Source of the DNA: an uncultured Pseudomonadota bacterium
GTDB lineage: Bacteria; Myxococcota_A; UBA796; JAFGLY01
Assembly (NCBI GenBank): GCA_937912125.1
Contig: CALDOK010000207.1
Location: 1 to 46,989 of the forward strand
Length of the DNA stretch: 46,989 nucleotides
Direction: 5' to 3'
In this document: one piece after another, positions 25,369-34,551 of the stretch
Numbering within the stretch: the first letter of the stretch is position 1
Layout: every line of letters begins with the position of its first letter
Notes under the pieces: model-generated
Database searches by the model: none
The model's input: only the letters and a program-made list of their open reading frames with translations
Told to the model about the DNA's origin: nothing
Made by a program: the position numbers and the translations under genes

Positions 25369-26601
25369 TCAGGGGCTCGCTTCGGTCGCCCCGGGCCGAC
25401 CCCGCGCCAGGAAGGCCGGCAGGCCCAGCAGGCCCCAGAGCACCACCCACAGCCGCCAGATCAAGAAGATGCCTGCCCCCCCGGTGACCACCTGGCCGTT
25501 CACCGTCCACAGCTCGAGCAGCGTGGCCAGCGCCGCCTCTCCCACGCCCAGGCCGCCGCCAGGCACCGGCACCGTGTTGATGATCATGGCCAGGGGCGCC
25601 ACGGCCACGATCTGCACCAGGCTGGGCATCACGTCGAGGGGCAGGGATCGCGCGAGCACGAACAGGGCCAGCATGGTGATGAACTGGCTGAGCATGGACA
25701 GCGCCCACAGGGCCAGCATCAGCGGCAGCCGGTGGCGCACCATCAGCAGGGCGTCCACGAAGCGCATGAAGGACTCACCCAGGGGCAGGTGGTGACGCAC
25801 CAGGTGGGCCAGCCGGCCGCCCGGCAGGCAGGCGGGCAGCAGCAGCGCAGCCCCCAGGGCCGCCAGGGCATCCACCGCCACCACCACGGCCACGCGGCCA
25901 CGCATCAGCGCATCGGGCGCAGCGGGCTCGACCAGGGCCCAGGGGCTCTGGCCTGCCAGCACCACCAAGGCCACGCCCAGGCTGAGCACCAGCGCCGCCC
26001 AGACCACCAGCCCTGCGCGGCGGCTGCGGGCCATGGCCACCACACCCACCAACCCGCAAGCCGCGCTGCCCCCCAACACCAGCAGGGTGACCAGCACCAG
26101 CCCCTGCAGGGAGGCGGCGTCGCCCACATGCCCGAAGGCCACCAGCAGGGCCACCCCCCCCAGGGACAGGATGGCCAACAGGGCGACGACCCGATCCAGC
26201 AGCACGCAGGCGAGGATCCTGGCGGCCTGGCCCGTGGCGTGTACCAGATAGCCCACCTTGACCACGTCACCGCCCATGGAGCCCAGGGTGAAGGTGTTGA
26301 AGAAGGCCCCGATGAAGCCGATGCGGACCACCTCGGCCAGGGGCAGCGGGCAGTCCATGGCCCGCAGCATCCAGGACAGCCGGTAGAAGGTGATCAAGAA
26401 CGGCACCAACGTGATCAGCGCCCCCGCCACCAGCCAGGGAAGCGCCTGACGGTCGAAGCGCAGCACCGAGGAGTCCAAGCGCCCCGACGCGACCAGCCAG
26501 CCCAGGGCGCCCACCACCACCGCCAGCTTGATCAGCCGGACCAGCCATGTGCGAAGGCTGGTGGGCGGCGGCGATGGGGTCGAAGTCGACACAGGGGTCA
26601 C
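25369..26601 (-). CDS. AglD/YbhN-type lysylphosphatidylglycerol-synthetase TM-region protein
   Basis: About 410 residues and eight or so membrane helices. GTG 26601 is preferred because a GGGAG tract lies 4-9 nt upstream, though GTG 26628 is in frame. Family landmarks are visible: MGGDVVKVGYL (~100), LLDRVVALLAI, and the late NTVPVPGGGLGVGEAAL. Proteins of this family (UPF0104/AglD, the MprF flippase-like part) move lipid-linked intermediates across the membrane or act with glycosyltransferases. No lysyl-transfer domain is present. It is downstream of, and divergent from, the fusion gene at 26694. Confidence 0.88.
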   Translation of the reverse strand: MTPVSTSTPSPPPTSLRTWLVRLIKLAVVVGALGWLVASGRLDSSVLRFDRQALPWLVAGALITLVPFLITFYRLSWMLRAMDCPLPLAEVVRIGFIGAFFNTFTLGSMGGDVVKVGYLVHATGQAARILACVLLDRVVALLAILSLGGVALLVAFGHVGDAASLQGLVLVTLLVLGGSAACGLVGVVAMARSRRAGLVVWAALVLSLGVALVVLAGQSPWALVEPAAPDALMRGRVAVVVAVDALAALGAALLLPACLPGGRLAHLVRHHLPLGESFMRFVDALLMVRHRLPLMLALWALSMLSQFITMLALFVLARSLPLDVMPSLVQIVAVAPLAMIINTVPVPGGGLGVGEAALATLLELWTVNGQVVTGGAGIFLIWRLWVVLWGLLGLPAFLARGRPGATEASP

Positions 26602-26693
26602 GCTGCTCCCTCTCCGCCGGCATATCACGGCCCGCGCTCCCCCAGGGTTCCGACGGAATAGAGAGCCCCCACGCCCTTCCCTCGCGAGCTCCC

Positions 26694-28898
26694 ATGCCCG
26701 TCCTTCCCGCGAAGCCCTGGCGCCTCCTGGCTTGGCTCGCCGCCCTGGCCTGGCTGCTGAGCATCCAGCCGGCCCTGGCCGACGCCCCTGGGCTGCCCGC
26801 CGACTTCCCCCTCTCCCCGGTCACCTGGGGCGGCCTGGGCGGCGCCGCGGACCAGGCGGCCTGCCCAGCCCTGGCACACCATCCGGTGATCCTGGTACAC
26901 GGCGACAGCGAGGGGCCCGAGGCCTGGTTCGAGGGGCCTGACGGTGGGGTCGCCGGCGCGCTGCGGCAGGCCGGCTTCGGCCCCTGCGAGATCTGGGCCC
27001 TCCGCGTTGGCGAGGCCGGGCACCCCTCGCGATCCCTCGAAGAGCTCACCGACGATCTGGCCTTCTTCATCGGCTCGGTCATGGCCTACACCGGCGCGCC
27101 CAGGGTCCAGCTGCTGGCTCGGGGCGACGGCGCCGTGCTGTCCCACACGGCCCTGGCCAAGTACCGCCTGCACGCGCAGGTCCACACCGCGATCTACCTG
27201 GACGCCCCCTTCCAGGGCGTAGCCGCCTGCGACGACGACGCCTGCTTCGGCGGCGCAATCCGCTGCTGCACCCTCGCCCCTGGCTCACTGATGCTGCGAC
27301 GGGCGCTGCTGCCCCTCGAGGCGCCTCACGCCCTGGAATGGGACCCCGACGCGGGCCCTCAGGGCCACCTGCGCTACCTGGCCCTGGGCTCCACCCGCGC
27401 CGTTCCCCTGGAGCAGCGCGGCCCAGGCCAGGGCGGCTGGATGCTCGACGGCGCGGCCAACCTGAGCTTCCCGGCCATGGCCCAGCGCCCGATCCACGAG
27501 ATCAAGGACGCCTGGAGCGTGATCGTCCAGGCCCTGGCGGACCCCGCCCGCGCCTGCACACCCGCCGAAGACCACGACAACGACGGCTTCTGCTCCGCCC
27601 AGCACGGCGGCGCCGACTGCGACGACGCCGACGCCAGCATCCACCCAGGAGCCGAGGAGATCGAAGCCGACGGCGTCGATCAGAACTGCAATGGGCACGA
27701 CGTGGACCGGCGCTTCCCCGGCTGGGCCTGCGAGCGGCCCATGGACGCACTGCCCTCGGCGCCGTCGCCGCAAGCCCCCGCACCCCCGGACGCCGCGTCC
27801 ACCCCACTCGGCGCCACCTGGCCGTGGGCCCTGGGCCTGTCGCTGCTGCTGGTGGGCGGCGGCCTGCTGGCCCTGCGCACCTCGCGACGGGGCGGGGCCG
27901 CTGGCGTCACCCTGCCTTCCCTCGCGCTGCTGGCCGCGGGCCTGGCCAGCCTGGCCGCCCGGAGTGAAGCTGTGCCGGCGACGCTCCCGCCATTGCCCGA
28001 CGAGCTGCGCCTGGGGGTGCTGCTCACGGCCGCCGACGGCGACGTCCAGGCCGCCCTGGCCCGCTGCCGCCGGGGCGATCTGGCCCTCGAGCCCATGCCC
28101 GACCGCCACCCCCACGCCGAGCCCGCGGGGGCCCACTACCGGGACCTGGGCTTCCACGCCCCCACGGAGCTGGCCGAGCCCTTCCGCGGTGCCCTGCAGG
28201 CCATGGAGCGACAGCGCCAGGGCTGCACCGTGGTGGACACCGCAGCCGGCCCCGTGGTCCTGGTCCGCTTCGAGGGCACCCCGGGTACGCCTTGGTCTCC
28301 CGCCCAGCAGCTGGCCTGGAGCGAGCGCCAGCAGCGGCATGCTGGGGCAGGCCAGCTGGTAGCCCAGCGGCTGCCCACCGCCGCGAGGGAGCGCGGCCTC
28401 GACCCCGCCCAGCACGGCACCGGTGCGCCCGCGGGACCCACCGTGGAGCTGGAGGCCGCGGTGACATGGGTCGGCAGCCAGGAGCACGGCGACCGCCGCC
28501 CCGTGCAGCACGAGCCCATGCTCCTGGACGCAAGCCCGGTGAGCACGGCCGCATTCCAGGGCTTCGTCGTCGCCACCGGCTACCACGCCGATCCCCGCTC
28601 CAGCGCGGTCGAGGTCGACCCCGGGCAGCCCGTGGGCTGGGTGGACCTCGCCGACGCCTGGGCCTACTGCGCCTGGACAGGCGGCTGGGTTCCCAGCGCC
28701 GATGCCTGGGCTGCTGCCATGCTCACGGGCGCTGGAGACTCCGCGGGGGTCTCCCCACCAGGGCCGGGCCGGCTCGAGTGGACCTCATCGGCCTGGGACG
28801 GGGAGCGGGTCCGGGTCGGCACAGGGGTCGGGCCACGGGTCGAGCCCTGGGGGCAGCGCAGCGCGCCCCTCGGTCTTCGCTGCGGGTATGCGCCGTAG
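26694..28898 (+). CDS. Fusion: lipase-like domain, MopE repeat, membrane segments, FGE-like domain
   Basis: About 734 residues. A signal peptide (~1-29) is followed by a PGAP1/lipase-like alpha/beta domain (~60-280): VILVHG, and at the nucleophile elbow LLARGDGAVL (140-149), where a lipase has H-S-x-G; Gly144 stands in for the Ser, so this half is probably not catalytic. A single MopE-type Asp/Cys module follows (~290-335; DHDNDGFC, DCDDADASIHPGAEE). Then two hydrophobic stretches (~365-395, ~402-420) with RTSRRGG between them, like an anchor tail that was read through. The C-terminal ~190 residues resemble a SUMF1/FGE domain: FVVATGY, VGWVDLADAWAYCAWTGG, EWTSSAWDG and a closing LGLRCGY. Two ancestral proteins may have been fused. 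ATG 26694 starts a clean signal peptide. Confidence 0.75.
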   Translation: MPVLPAKPWRLLAWLAALAWLLSIQPALADAPGLPADFPLSPVTWGGLGGAADQAACPALAHHPVILVHGDSEGPEAWFEGPDGGVAGALRQAGFGPCEIWALRVGEAGHPSRSLEELTDDLAFFIGSVMAYTGAPRVQLLARGDGAVLSHTALAKYRLHAQVHTAIYLDAPFQGVAACDDDACFGGAIRCCTLAPGSLMLRRALLPLEAPHALEWDPDAGPQGHLRYLALGSTRAVPLEQRGPGQGGWMLDGAANLSFPAMAQRPIHEIKDAWSVIVQALADPARACTPAEDHDNDGFCSAQHGGADCDDADASIHPGAEEIEADGVDQNCNGHDVDRRFPGWACERPMDALPSAPSPQAPAPPDAASTPLGATWPWALGLSLLLVGGGLLALRTSRRGGAAGVTLPSLALLAAGLASLAARSEAVPATLPPLPDELRLGVLLTAADGDVQAALARCRRGDLALEPMPDRHPHAEPAGAHYRDLGFHAPTELAEPFRGALQAMERQRQGCTVVDTAAGPVVLVRFEGTPGTPWSPAQQLAWSERQQRHAGAGQLVAQRLPTAARERGLDPAQHGTGAPAGPTVELEAAVTWVGSQEHGDRRPVQHEPMLLDASPVSTAAFQGFVVATGYHADPRSSAVEVDPGQPVGWVDLADAWAYCAWTGGWVPSADAWAAAMLTGAGDSAGVSPPGPGRLEWTSSAWDGERVRVGTGVGPRVEPWGQRSAPLGLRCGYAP

Positions 28899-29003
28899 GG
28901 GGTCGCGGGGGCGGCAGCTCCTGGATGACACAACCCGCTGAGGAAGAACCCGACCCGCTGCGCGGCCGTCATCGCCACGGTCATCCTGTACCGACGCGCC
29001 GCC

Positions 29004-29771
29004 CTACTCCTCCTCCAGCCCCTCATCCTCGACCATGGGCAGCATGGCCCACATGCCGAAGGGGTTGTGGAAGGGATCGTCTGCGCCGAAGTGGTCGCAG
29101 GGCTGGTGGGTGAGCTCGTACAGGGGCGCGCCCTCTTCGGCGGCGAAGGTCTGGCCTTCTTCGATCTCGGGCTCTTCGGCGGCCAGGTAGAAGGTGAAGA
29201 CGTCCATCAGGTCCACGGCCGTGTCCGGGTCCAGGCTGGCGGGGACCACCGCCTCGGGCAGGCCGAGGTTGTGCATCCCGCAGGTGAAGAAGCCCTGATC
29301 CGGGTCGCCCACGGCGGCCACGAAGGCGGCCAGCACCGCGGTGAGATCGTGGGCCTCGGCGGTCATCTCGCGCCAAGCCGCGGCGCTGTGGGCCACCCCC
29401 GCGCTCTCGACCTTGACCCCCAGCCCTCCGGCCCGGAGCAGCGCCTCGGCGAAGATCATCATCCGCCGCGCGGCCTCCACGCTGCCGCCCTCGGGGTCCA
29501 TCAGGAACACATGCCCAGGCGCCTCGGCGATGGCCATCAGCTCAGCGGGGCTGAGGCTGCCCCGGCCCGCGACCTCGAAGGCCCGCGCCAGCCCGGGCTC
29601 CCGCGCGTGCCACTCCCACTCCATGGCCGCCTCGGTGACCAGCTCGACCACCATCTGCCCGGCCATCAGGAAGCGCGGACCATCCTCGGCGGCCAGCTCG
29701 GCCACGGCCTGCATCAGCTCATCACGGCCCTGCCAGGGACCGGGCACACAGACGACGCTCTCGATGTTCAT
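29004..29771 (-). CDS. DUF4261-domain protein
   Basis: A 255-residue cytoplasmic protein. ATG 29771 has GGAGG 4 nt upstream. The DUF4261-like core includes an N-terminal alpha/beta part (PRFLMAGQMVVELVTEAAMEWEW, shortened here) and a late block with GMHNLGLPEAVVP, and an acidic C-terminus (MVEDEGLEEE). Family members are stand-alone cytoplasmic proteins of unknown function, sometimes next to toxin or immunity-type genes; none is adjacent. Convergent with the fusion gene; 105 nt separate the stops. Confidence 0.7.
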   Translation of the reverse strand: MNIESVVCVPGPWQGRDELMQAVAELAAEDGPRFLMAGQMVVELVTEAAMEWEWHAREPGLARAFEVAGRGSLSPAELMAIAEAPGHVFLMDPEGGSVEAARRMMIFAEALLRAGGLGVKVESAGVAHSAAAWREMTAEAHDLTAVLAAFVAAVGDPDQGFFTCGMHNLGLPEAVVPASLDPDTAVDLMDVFTFYLAAEEPEIEEGQTFAAEEGAPLYELTHQPCDHFGADDPFHNPFGMWAMLPMVEDEGLEEE

Positions 29772-29854
29772 GGGACCTCCGCGGGTGAACGCGTGCGCCT
29801 GCTAATCGGCTCGGACCCGGGGGTCACTCCTCGCGGGGGGGGAAGCCCGACACG

Positions 29855-32800
29855 CTACAAATACAGATCCCCGCTGGCGTTGCCGCTGTAGCTGATGCTG
29901 CCGATGGTGGGGGAGCTGCTGCGCACGTAGATGCCCCAGCTGGACGAGTCGGTGACCGTGGCGTCGTCGATGCTGGCGTCGCAAGCGTAGAGGTAGACGT
30001 CGCCGTAGCCGTTGTCACCGCCGTACTCGATGGTGGCGTACTGGATGCTGGTGTCGGCGTCGGTGCAGTAGGATCCCAGCATGATGCCGTCCCAGTCCCC
30101 GGCCGCTGGGCTGGCCTGGGCCGAGGTGAACAGCACCGGGGCCGCCGCGCTGCCCTGCACGCTCAGGGCGCCGTAGCTGGAGGCGCCCGCCGTGAGGGCC
30201 ACGTTGGCCTCTAGCCGCAGCTCCACGCCGGCCAGGATGGTCAGCTCAGGGCGGGAGGAGCCCTGCACCGCCACGTCACCCTCCAGCAGGAGCGGCAGCC
30301 CCAGGTCCTGCCAGGTGGCGTCGTCGTCGACGGTGTCGCCCAGCACCTGCACCAGGTCGCTGCCGTTGCCGGTGTAGCTCGAGCTGGCGTCGAGCTGCCC
30401 CACGAACGCGGCGGGGATCACCAAGGGGTACCCGCTGTTGCCGCTGACGATGTTGCCCGTGAAGCTCGGCGTGCCCGAGGTGGACAGCGCGCCGCTGGAG
30501 TCCAGCTCCACGCCCATGCCGTCGTTGTCCAGCACCATGCTGTCCTTCAGGTCCAGGGTGGAGTTGCGCACGTAGACGCCGGCGTCGTCGTTGTTCTGGA
30601 ACACCGAGTCGGTGATCTCGGCCTCGGCGGCGTACAGGTACAGGCCGCCGTAGCCGTTGTCGCCGCCGTACTCGAGGGTCAGGCCGTCGATGGTGCAGGT
30701 GGCGGCGTAGCTGCCGATGCTCAAGCCGTCCCAGTCCCCGGGGGCCGGGCTGGCGTCAACGGAGCTCATGAGCACCCCGGTGCTGCTGCCCAGCACGCCG
30801 AGCTCGCCGTAGGAGCTCCAGCCCACGTACAGCGGCACCCCGCTGTCGAAGTACAGCTCGGCGCCGTCCAGGATCTCCACCTCGGGGGTCGAGGAGCCCT
30901 GGATGTACACGATGTCGGTGAACCGGTAGGGCGCCTGCAGATCCCGCCAGGTGGCGTCCTCGTCCACCGTGTCGCCGAGCACCTCGACGTAGTCATCACC
31001 GTTGGCGCTCATGACGTTGTCGGCGGCCAGCTCCCCCAGGTAGTTGGCCGGCAGGCTGATGGGGTAGCCGCCGTTGCCGGTCATGGTGTTGCCGGAGAAG
31101 CTGGGGGAGCCGCTACGGCTCAGCCCGGCGCTGCTGGTGAGGGTGACCCCGTCCTCGTCGTTGTCCAGGAAGCTGCAGCCGCGGATGCTGGCCAGGGAGC
31201 TGGTGCCGTAGAACCCGGCGTCGCTCGAGTCGCTGATCACCGAGTCCACCAGCTCGAGGTCGGAGGCGTAGGCGTAGATGGCGCCGTAGCCGCCGCCGCC
31301 TGCGTACTCGACCCACACGCCCTCGAGGCTGGAGCCCTGGTCGTAGCTGCCGAACCACAGCCCCTTCCAGTCGCCGGACGCCGGGCTGCTGTCCACCGAG
31401 CTCATGAGCACCCCGGCGAGGGAGGCCTCGATGGTCATGCTGCCGTAGCTGCTCCAGCCGATGAGCAGCCGGGCATCGGCCTCGAAGTACAGCTCGGCGC
31501 CGTCCTCGATCTCGATCCCGGGGCGGCTCGAGCCCTGGATGTAGACGTCACCGTCCACCAGCCAGGGCACATCCAGGGCCTGCCACAAGCCGTCGTTGTC
31601 CACGGTGTCTGCCATGAGCACGACGTAGTCGTCGTCGTTGCCCATGTAGGTGCTGCTGGCGTCGAGGGCCTCGCCGTACACCGCGGGGATGCTCACCGCG
31701 AAGCCGGCGTTGGCCGTGATCTCGTTGCCGGTGAAGGTGGCGCCGCCGCTCACCGAGAGGCTGCCGGTGTCGGCAGAGATCCCGTCGCCCTGGTTGTTGG
31801 CGATGAGGGTGTTGATGATCCTGGGGGCGTCGCTGCCGGCGATGTAGATGCCGGCGTTGTCGTTGTACTGGACCGTGCAAGCATCCATGTCGGCGGCGCT
31901 GCTGTACATGTAGATGCCGCCGTAGCCGTTGCCCCCGCCATACTCGACGGTCAGGCCAGTCAGCTCGCTGCCCTGGTCGTAGCTGCCGAAGGTCAGGCCC
32001 TTCCAGTCCCCCACGGCCGGGCTGGACTCGGAGGAGCTGAGCAGCACGCCGCTGGCGCTGCCCTGGACCTCGAGGCTGCCGTAGCTACTCCAGCCCACGT
32101 ACACGGCGTAGCCAGCGTCCACCTCCACCCGCACCCCATCCTCGATGGTCAGGGTGGGTCGGCTCGATCCCTGAACGTACAGGTCACAGGTGATCAGGTG
32201 CACCGAACCCGCCGCCCAGGTGGTGTCGCTCGAGATGGTGCCGCAGTGCTCCTCGGCCTCGACGCAGCCGTCGTCGGCCACCCCGCTGCAGTCATCGTCC
32301 ACCCCGTCGCCGCAGACCTCCGCCGCCCCGGGGTTGATGCCGGCGTCGCTGTCGTCGCAGTCGCTGTCGTTCACCACGGTGCCGCTGGGTTGCACGCAGA
32401 GGGTGGTGGTGGACAGCGTAGGGTCGCCGTAGCCGTCGCCGTCGGAGTCCGTGAACCAGACGCTGCCCTCTCCGCTGGCCAGGGCGTCGTCGGCGTCGGT
32501 GAGGCCGTCACAGTCGTTGTCGTTACCGTCGCAGATCTCGTCGGCGCCGGGGTAGGCGGTGGCGTCGGCGTCATCGCAGTCGCTGCTGTCGGCCACATGC
32601 CCACTGGGGACGCTGCAGTCCTCGGTGGCGCCGGCGGGATCGCCGTAGCCGTCGCCGTCGGCGTCGGCGTAGAAGGTGGTGGTCACGCCTTCGTCGACGC
32701 TGCCGTCGCAGTCGTCGTCAGCGCCGTTGCAGGTCTCGCTGGCGACGGGGCTGGTGGCGGCGTCCGTGTCGTCGCAGTCCGTAGCGTCCGCCACGTAGCC

Positions 32801-33733
32801 CGAGGGCTGGGCGCAGGCGCTGGTGGTGGTCAGGCTGCTGCCGTAGCCGTCACCGTCGGCGTCGGCGTACCAGGTGCTGTAGGTCAGCCCGTCGTCGGCG
32901 AAGCCGTCGCAGTCGTCGTCCACGCCGTTGCACAGCTCGCTGGCACCGGGGTTGATGGCGTCGTCGCTGTCGTCGCAGTCGCTGGCGTCCGCGACGTGGT
33001 CACTGGGCTGCTCGCAGGCGCTGGTGGTGATCGCAGCATCGCCGTAGCCGTCGCTGTCGGCGTCGGCGTACCAGGTGGCCACGTCGCTGGCGTCTTCGTC
33101 GATGGCGTCGTCGCAGTCGTCGTCCACGTCGTTGCAGATCTCGGTGGCGTCGGGGTTCACGGCGTCGTCGCTGTCGTCGCAGTCGCTTGCGTCTCCCACG
33201 AAGCCTTCGGGCTGGCTGCAGGCGGTGGCCTCGACCTCAGCGTCGCCGAAACCGTCGGCGTCAGCGTCCTGGTACCAGCTCAGCTGCTCGTGGTCCTCGT
33301 CCACCTCGCCGTCGCAGTCGTCGTCACGCTCATTGCAGACGTCCTCAGCGTCGGGATGCACGGTCTCGTCTGCGTCGTCGCAGTCGGTGGCGTCCTCGAC
33401 CCAGCCGCTGGGGGCGCTGCAGGCCGCGGCGCTGGTCTCGGGATCGCCGTAGCCGTCGGCGTCGGCGTCGGCGTAGAAGGTGGTGGCATCCACCGGGTCT
33501 TCGTCGGTCTCGCCATCGCAGTCGTCGTCCCGCTCGTTGCACAGCTCATCGGCCCCGGGGAACACGTCCGGGTTGCCGTCGTCGCAGTCCTCGTCGGCGC
33601 TGAAGCCGTCCCCATCGGCGTCGGTCAAGTTGCCGGTGTCGTCGGGCAGATCGCCGGTGTCGATGGGGGTCTTGGGATCGGGGCAGCCCGTGAGCAGGGC
33701 CAGGGACAGAGCGAAGATGGCGACGGAGCGCAC
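29855..33733 (-). CDS. Giant lipoprotein: seven MopE-type repeats plus four beta-helix modules
   Basis: About 1292 residues. GTG 33733 has GGAGG 4 nt upstream and starts a signal peptide with lipobox LLTGC (Cys17). After a short PDDTGNLTD linker, residues ~28-485 are about seven MopE-type repeats of ~60 residues; each has an EF-hand-like loop (Y-A-D-A-D-G-D-G-Y-G-D), a DCDDxD block and a CN-x2-DDDCDG block, expected to bind Ca2+ and form disulfides. Residues ~490-1292 are four ~210-residue modules, each with VQGSSRPxLxI, a GWSSYGS turn and VxYGGGNGYGG, the rungs of a right-handed parallel beta-helix with inserts. Large MopE/beta-helix lipoproteins are typical of surface adhesins or glycan-binding proteins; the substrate is not visible. 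Stands alone on its strand. Confidence 0.85.
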   Translation of the reverse strand: MRSVAIFALSLALLTGCPDPKTPIDTGDLPDDTGNLTDADGDGFSADEDCDDGNPDVFPGADELCNERDDDCDGETDEDPVDATTFYADADADGYGDPETSAAACSAPSGWVEDATDCDDADETVHPDAEDVCNERDDDCDGEVDEDHEQLSWYQDADADGFGDAEVEATACSQPEGFVGDASDCDDSDDAVNPDATEICNDVDDDCDDAIDEDASDVATWYADADSDGYGDAAITTSACEQPSDHVADASDCDDSDDAINPGASELCNGVDDDCDGFADDGLTYSTWYADADGDGYGSSLTTTSACAQPSGYVADATDCDDTDAATSPVASETCNGADDDCDGSVDEGVTTTFYADADGDGYGDPAGATEDCSVPSGHVADSSDCDDADATAYPGADEICDGNDNDCDGLTDADDALASGEGSVWFTDSDGDGYGDPTLSTTTLCVQPSGTVVNDSDCDDSDAGINPGAAEVCGDGVDDDCSGVADDGCVEAEEHCGTISSDTTWAAGSVHLITCDLYVQGSSRPTLTIEDGVRVEVDAGYAVYVGWSSYGSLEVQGSASGVLLSSSESSPAVGDWKGLTFGSYDQGSELTGLTVEYGGGNGYGGIYMYSSAADMDACTVQYNDNAGIYIAGSDAPRIINTLIANNQGDGISADTGSLSVSGGATFTGNEITANAGFAVSIPAVYGEALDASSTYMGNDDDYVVLMADTVDNDGLWQALDVPWLVDGDVYIQGSSRPGIEIEDGAELYFEADARLLIGWSSYGSMTIEASLAGVLMSSVDSSPASGDWKGLWFGSYDQGSSLEGVWVEYAGGGGYGAIYAYASDLELVDSVISDSSDAGFYGTSSLASIRGCSFLDNDEDGVTLTSSAGLSRSGSPSFSGNTMTGNGGYPISLPANYLGELAADNVMSANGDDYVEVLGDTVDEDATWRDLQAPYRFTDIVYIQGSSTPEVEILDGAELYFDSGVPLYVGWSSYGELGVLGSSTGVLMSSVDASPAPGDWDGLSIGSYAATCTIDGLTLEYGGDNGYGGLYLYAAEAEITDSVFQNNDDAGVYVRNSTLDLKDSMVLDNDGMGVELDSSGALSTSGTPSFTGNIVSGNSGYPLVIPAAFVGQLDASSSYTGNGSDLVQVLGDTVDDDATWQDLGLPLLLEGDVAVQGSSRPELTILAGVELRLEANVALTAGASSYGALSVQGSAAAPVLFTSAQASPAAGDWDGIMLGSYCTDADTSIQYATIEYGGDNGYGDVYLYACDASIDDATVTDSSSWGIYVRSSSPTIGSISYSGNASGDLYL
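29900..32190 (-). repeat. Four ~210-residue internal beta-helix modules
   Basis: The protein-level motif VQGSSRP recurs near 32170, 31535, 30905 and 30265, spaced by about 635 bp each, with the GWSSYG turn following each time (degenerate, ASSYG, in the last). The modules are similar but clearly diverged at DNA level, so the duplication is old. Confidence 0.8.
32275..33620 (-). repeat. Seven MopE-type Asp/Cys repeats
   Basis: Blocks of DDDCDG following C-N-x-x occur seven times; the DNA shows recurring GTCGCAGTC and GTCGTCG motifs on the plus strand. Coding repeats within the giant lipoprotein gene. Confidence 0.85.
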
Positions 33734-33910
33734 GGGACCTCCCGGGGAGCGTGGGTTCCGACAATGTATCGTCTGGGGGGGGAGGTGGGGGGTGGAGCGG
33801 GTTGCGCCTGCAGGCCAGGACCGAATCGAGCTGGGCAGCGGCATCACCATCGAGGTGGACGATCACCTCCACACCTCCACCCTGACCCGGCTGCGAGAGG
33901 TGCTGGCGCC

Positions 33911-34130
33911 ATGCTGACGCTGCCGCCCTCGGTGAAGATCTACCTGGCGGTAGAGCCGACGAACCTGCGGATGTCGTTCCGTGGCTTGTCCGGACTGGTG
34001 CGCCAGCGGCTTCGGGACGACCCGCTGTCAGGCCACCTGTTCTGCTCCCCGAGTCGGCGGCGGACGATGATGAAGATCCTGTTCCACGACCGCAGCAGCT
34101 ACTGCATCTTCTACAAGTCACCTGGCTGCT
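33911..34130 (+). pseudogene. IS66 tnpB fragment
   Basis: The start matches TnpB (IS66 Orf2) closely: LPPSVKIYLAVEPTNLRMSF, then KILFHDRSSYCIFY. The usual tail is replaced by unrelated frame-shifted sequence. TnpB function in transposition is unknown; the copy is nonfunctional. Confidence 0.85.
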
Positions 34131-34158
34131 GGAGCCCGTCTGCTACCGGCTGGTGGCC

Positions 34159-34494
34159 ATGTTGTTCGCCCATGACCTGCTGCAGCTGGACGGAACCGGC
34201 ATCGAGGTCCTGCAGCCAGGCGAGAAGGGCACCCACCGCGGCCAGCTCGCGGTGTAGTGCAGCCACGAAATCGGCGTCTACCAGTTCACCATGTCCAAGC
34301 ACGGCGAGCACCTGGCCGAGTTCCTCGCCATCGGCAGCGACTGCCAGTACGTCGGCTACCAGATCGCCGACGCCGCATCCAACATGAACCTGCTGTACGC
34401 CAACGGCCTGATCGTCGAGTGCGGCTGCTGGTTCCACGCCCGCAGCAAGATCACGACCGCCCGGGAGAGTGCCCCCGCCAAGGCCGAAGGTTGA
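34159..34494 (+). pseudogene. IS66 tnpC (transposase) fragment with in-frame stop
   Basis: LLQLDGTGIEVLQPGEKG aligns with the IS66 transposase segment that carries the first catalytic Asp (usually QxDETPxxV), here GT instead of ET. An in-frame TAG at ~34255 interrupts it, and after it the segment with CGCWFHARSK ends early at 34494. Pseudogene. Confidence 0.8.
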
Positions 34495-34551
34495 AGATGG
34501 ACCTGCGTTCTTCGTAGGCGTCGAGCTCCAGCCACGCCGGACCTAGGCGGC

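Larger units (their letters stand above)
33792..34494 (+). mobile_element. Decayed IS66-family element (tnpA', tnpB', tnpC' fragments)
   Basis: Three fragments in IS66 order. 33792-33917 encodes a C-terminal piece of TnpA (ITIEVDDHLHTSTLTRLREVL). 33911-34130 encodes TnpB from its ATG (MLTLPPSVKIYLAVEPTNLR, then DPLSGHLF), overlapping tnpA by ATGCTGA as in intact IS66, until the frame is lost. 34159-34494 is a piece of the TnpC transposase (LQLDGTGIEVLQ; then after an in-frame TAG at about 34255, YANGLIVECGCWFHAR). Most of TnpC, including much of its catalytic core, is missing. Dead element; no terminal repeats found. Confidence 0.85.

Noticed and set aside
25361..25377. Stem AGCCCC/GGGGCT as a terminator of the AglD/YbhN-like gene
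   Set aside because: No T-tract follows on either strand and it overlaps the stop codon region; too weak to call.
32198..33900. Long plus-strand frame rich in VAVVV repeats opposite the MopE region
   Set aside because: The repeats are the reverse image of the Asp/Cys codons of the giant lipoprotein, which has lipobox and MopE motifs on the minus strand.
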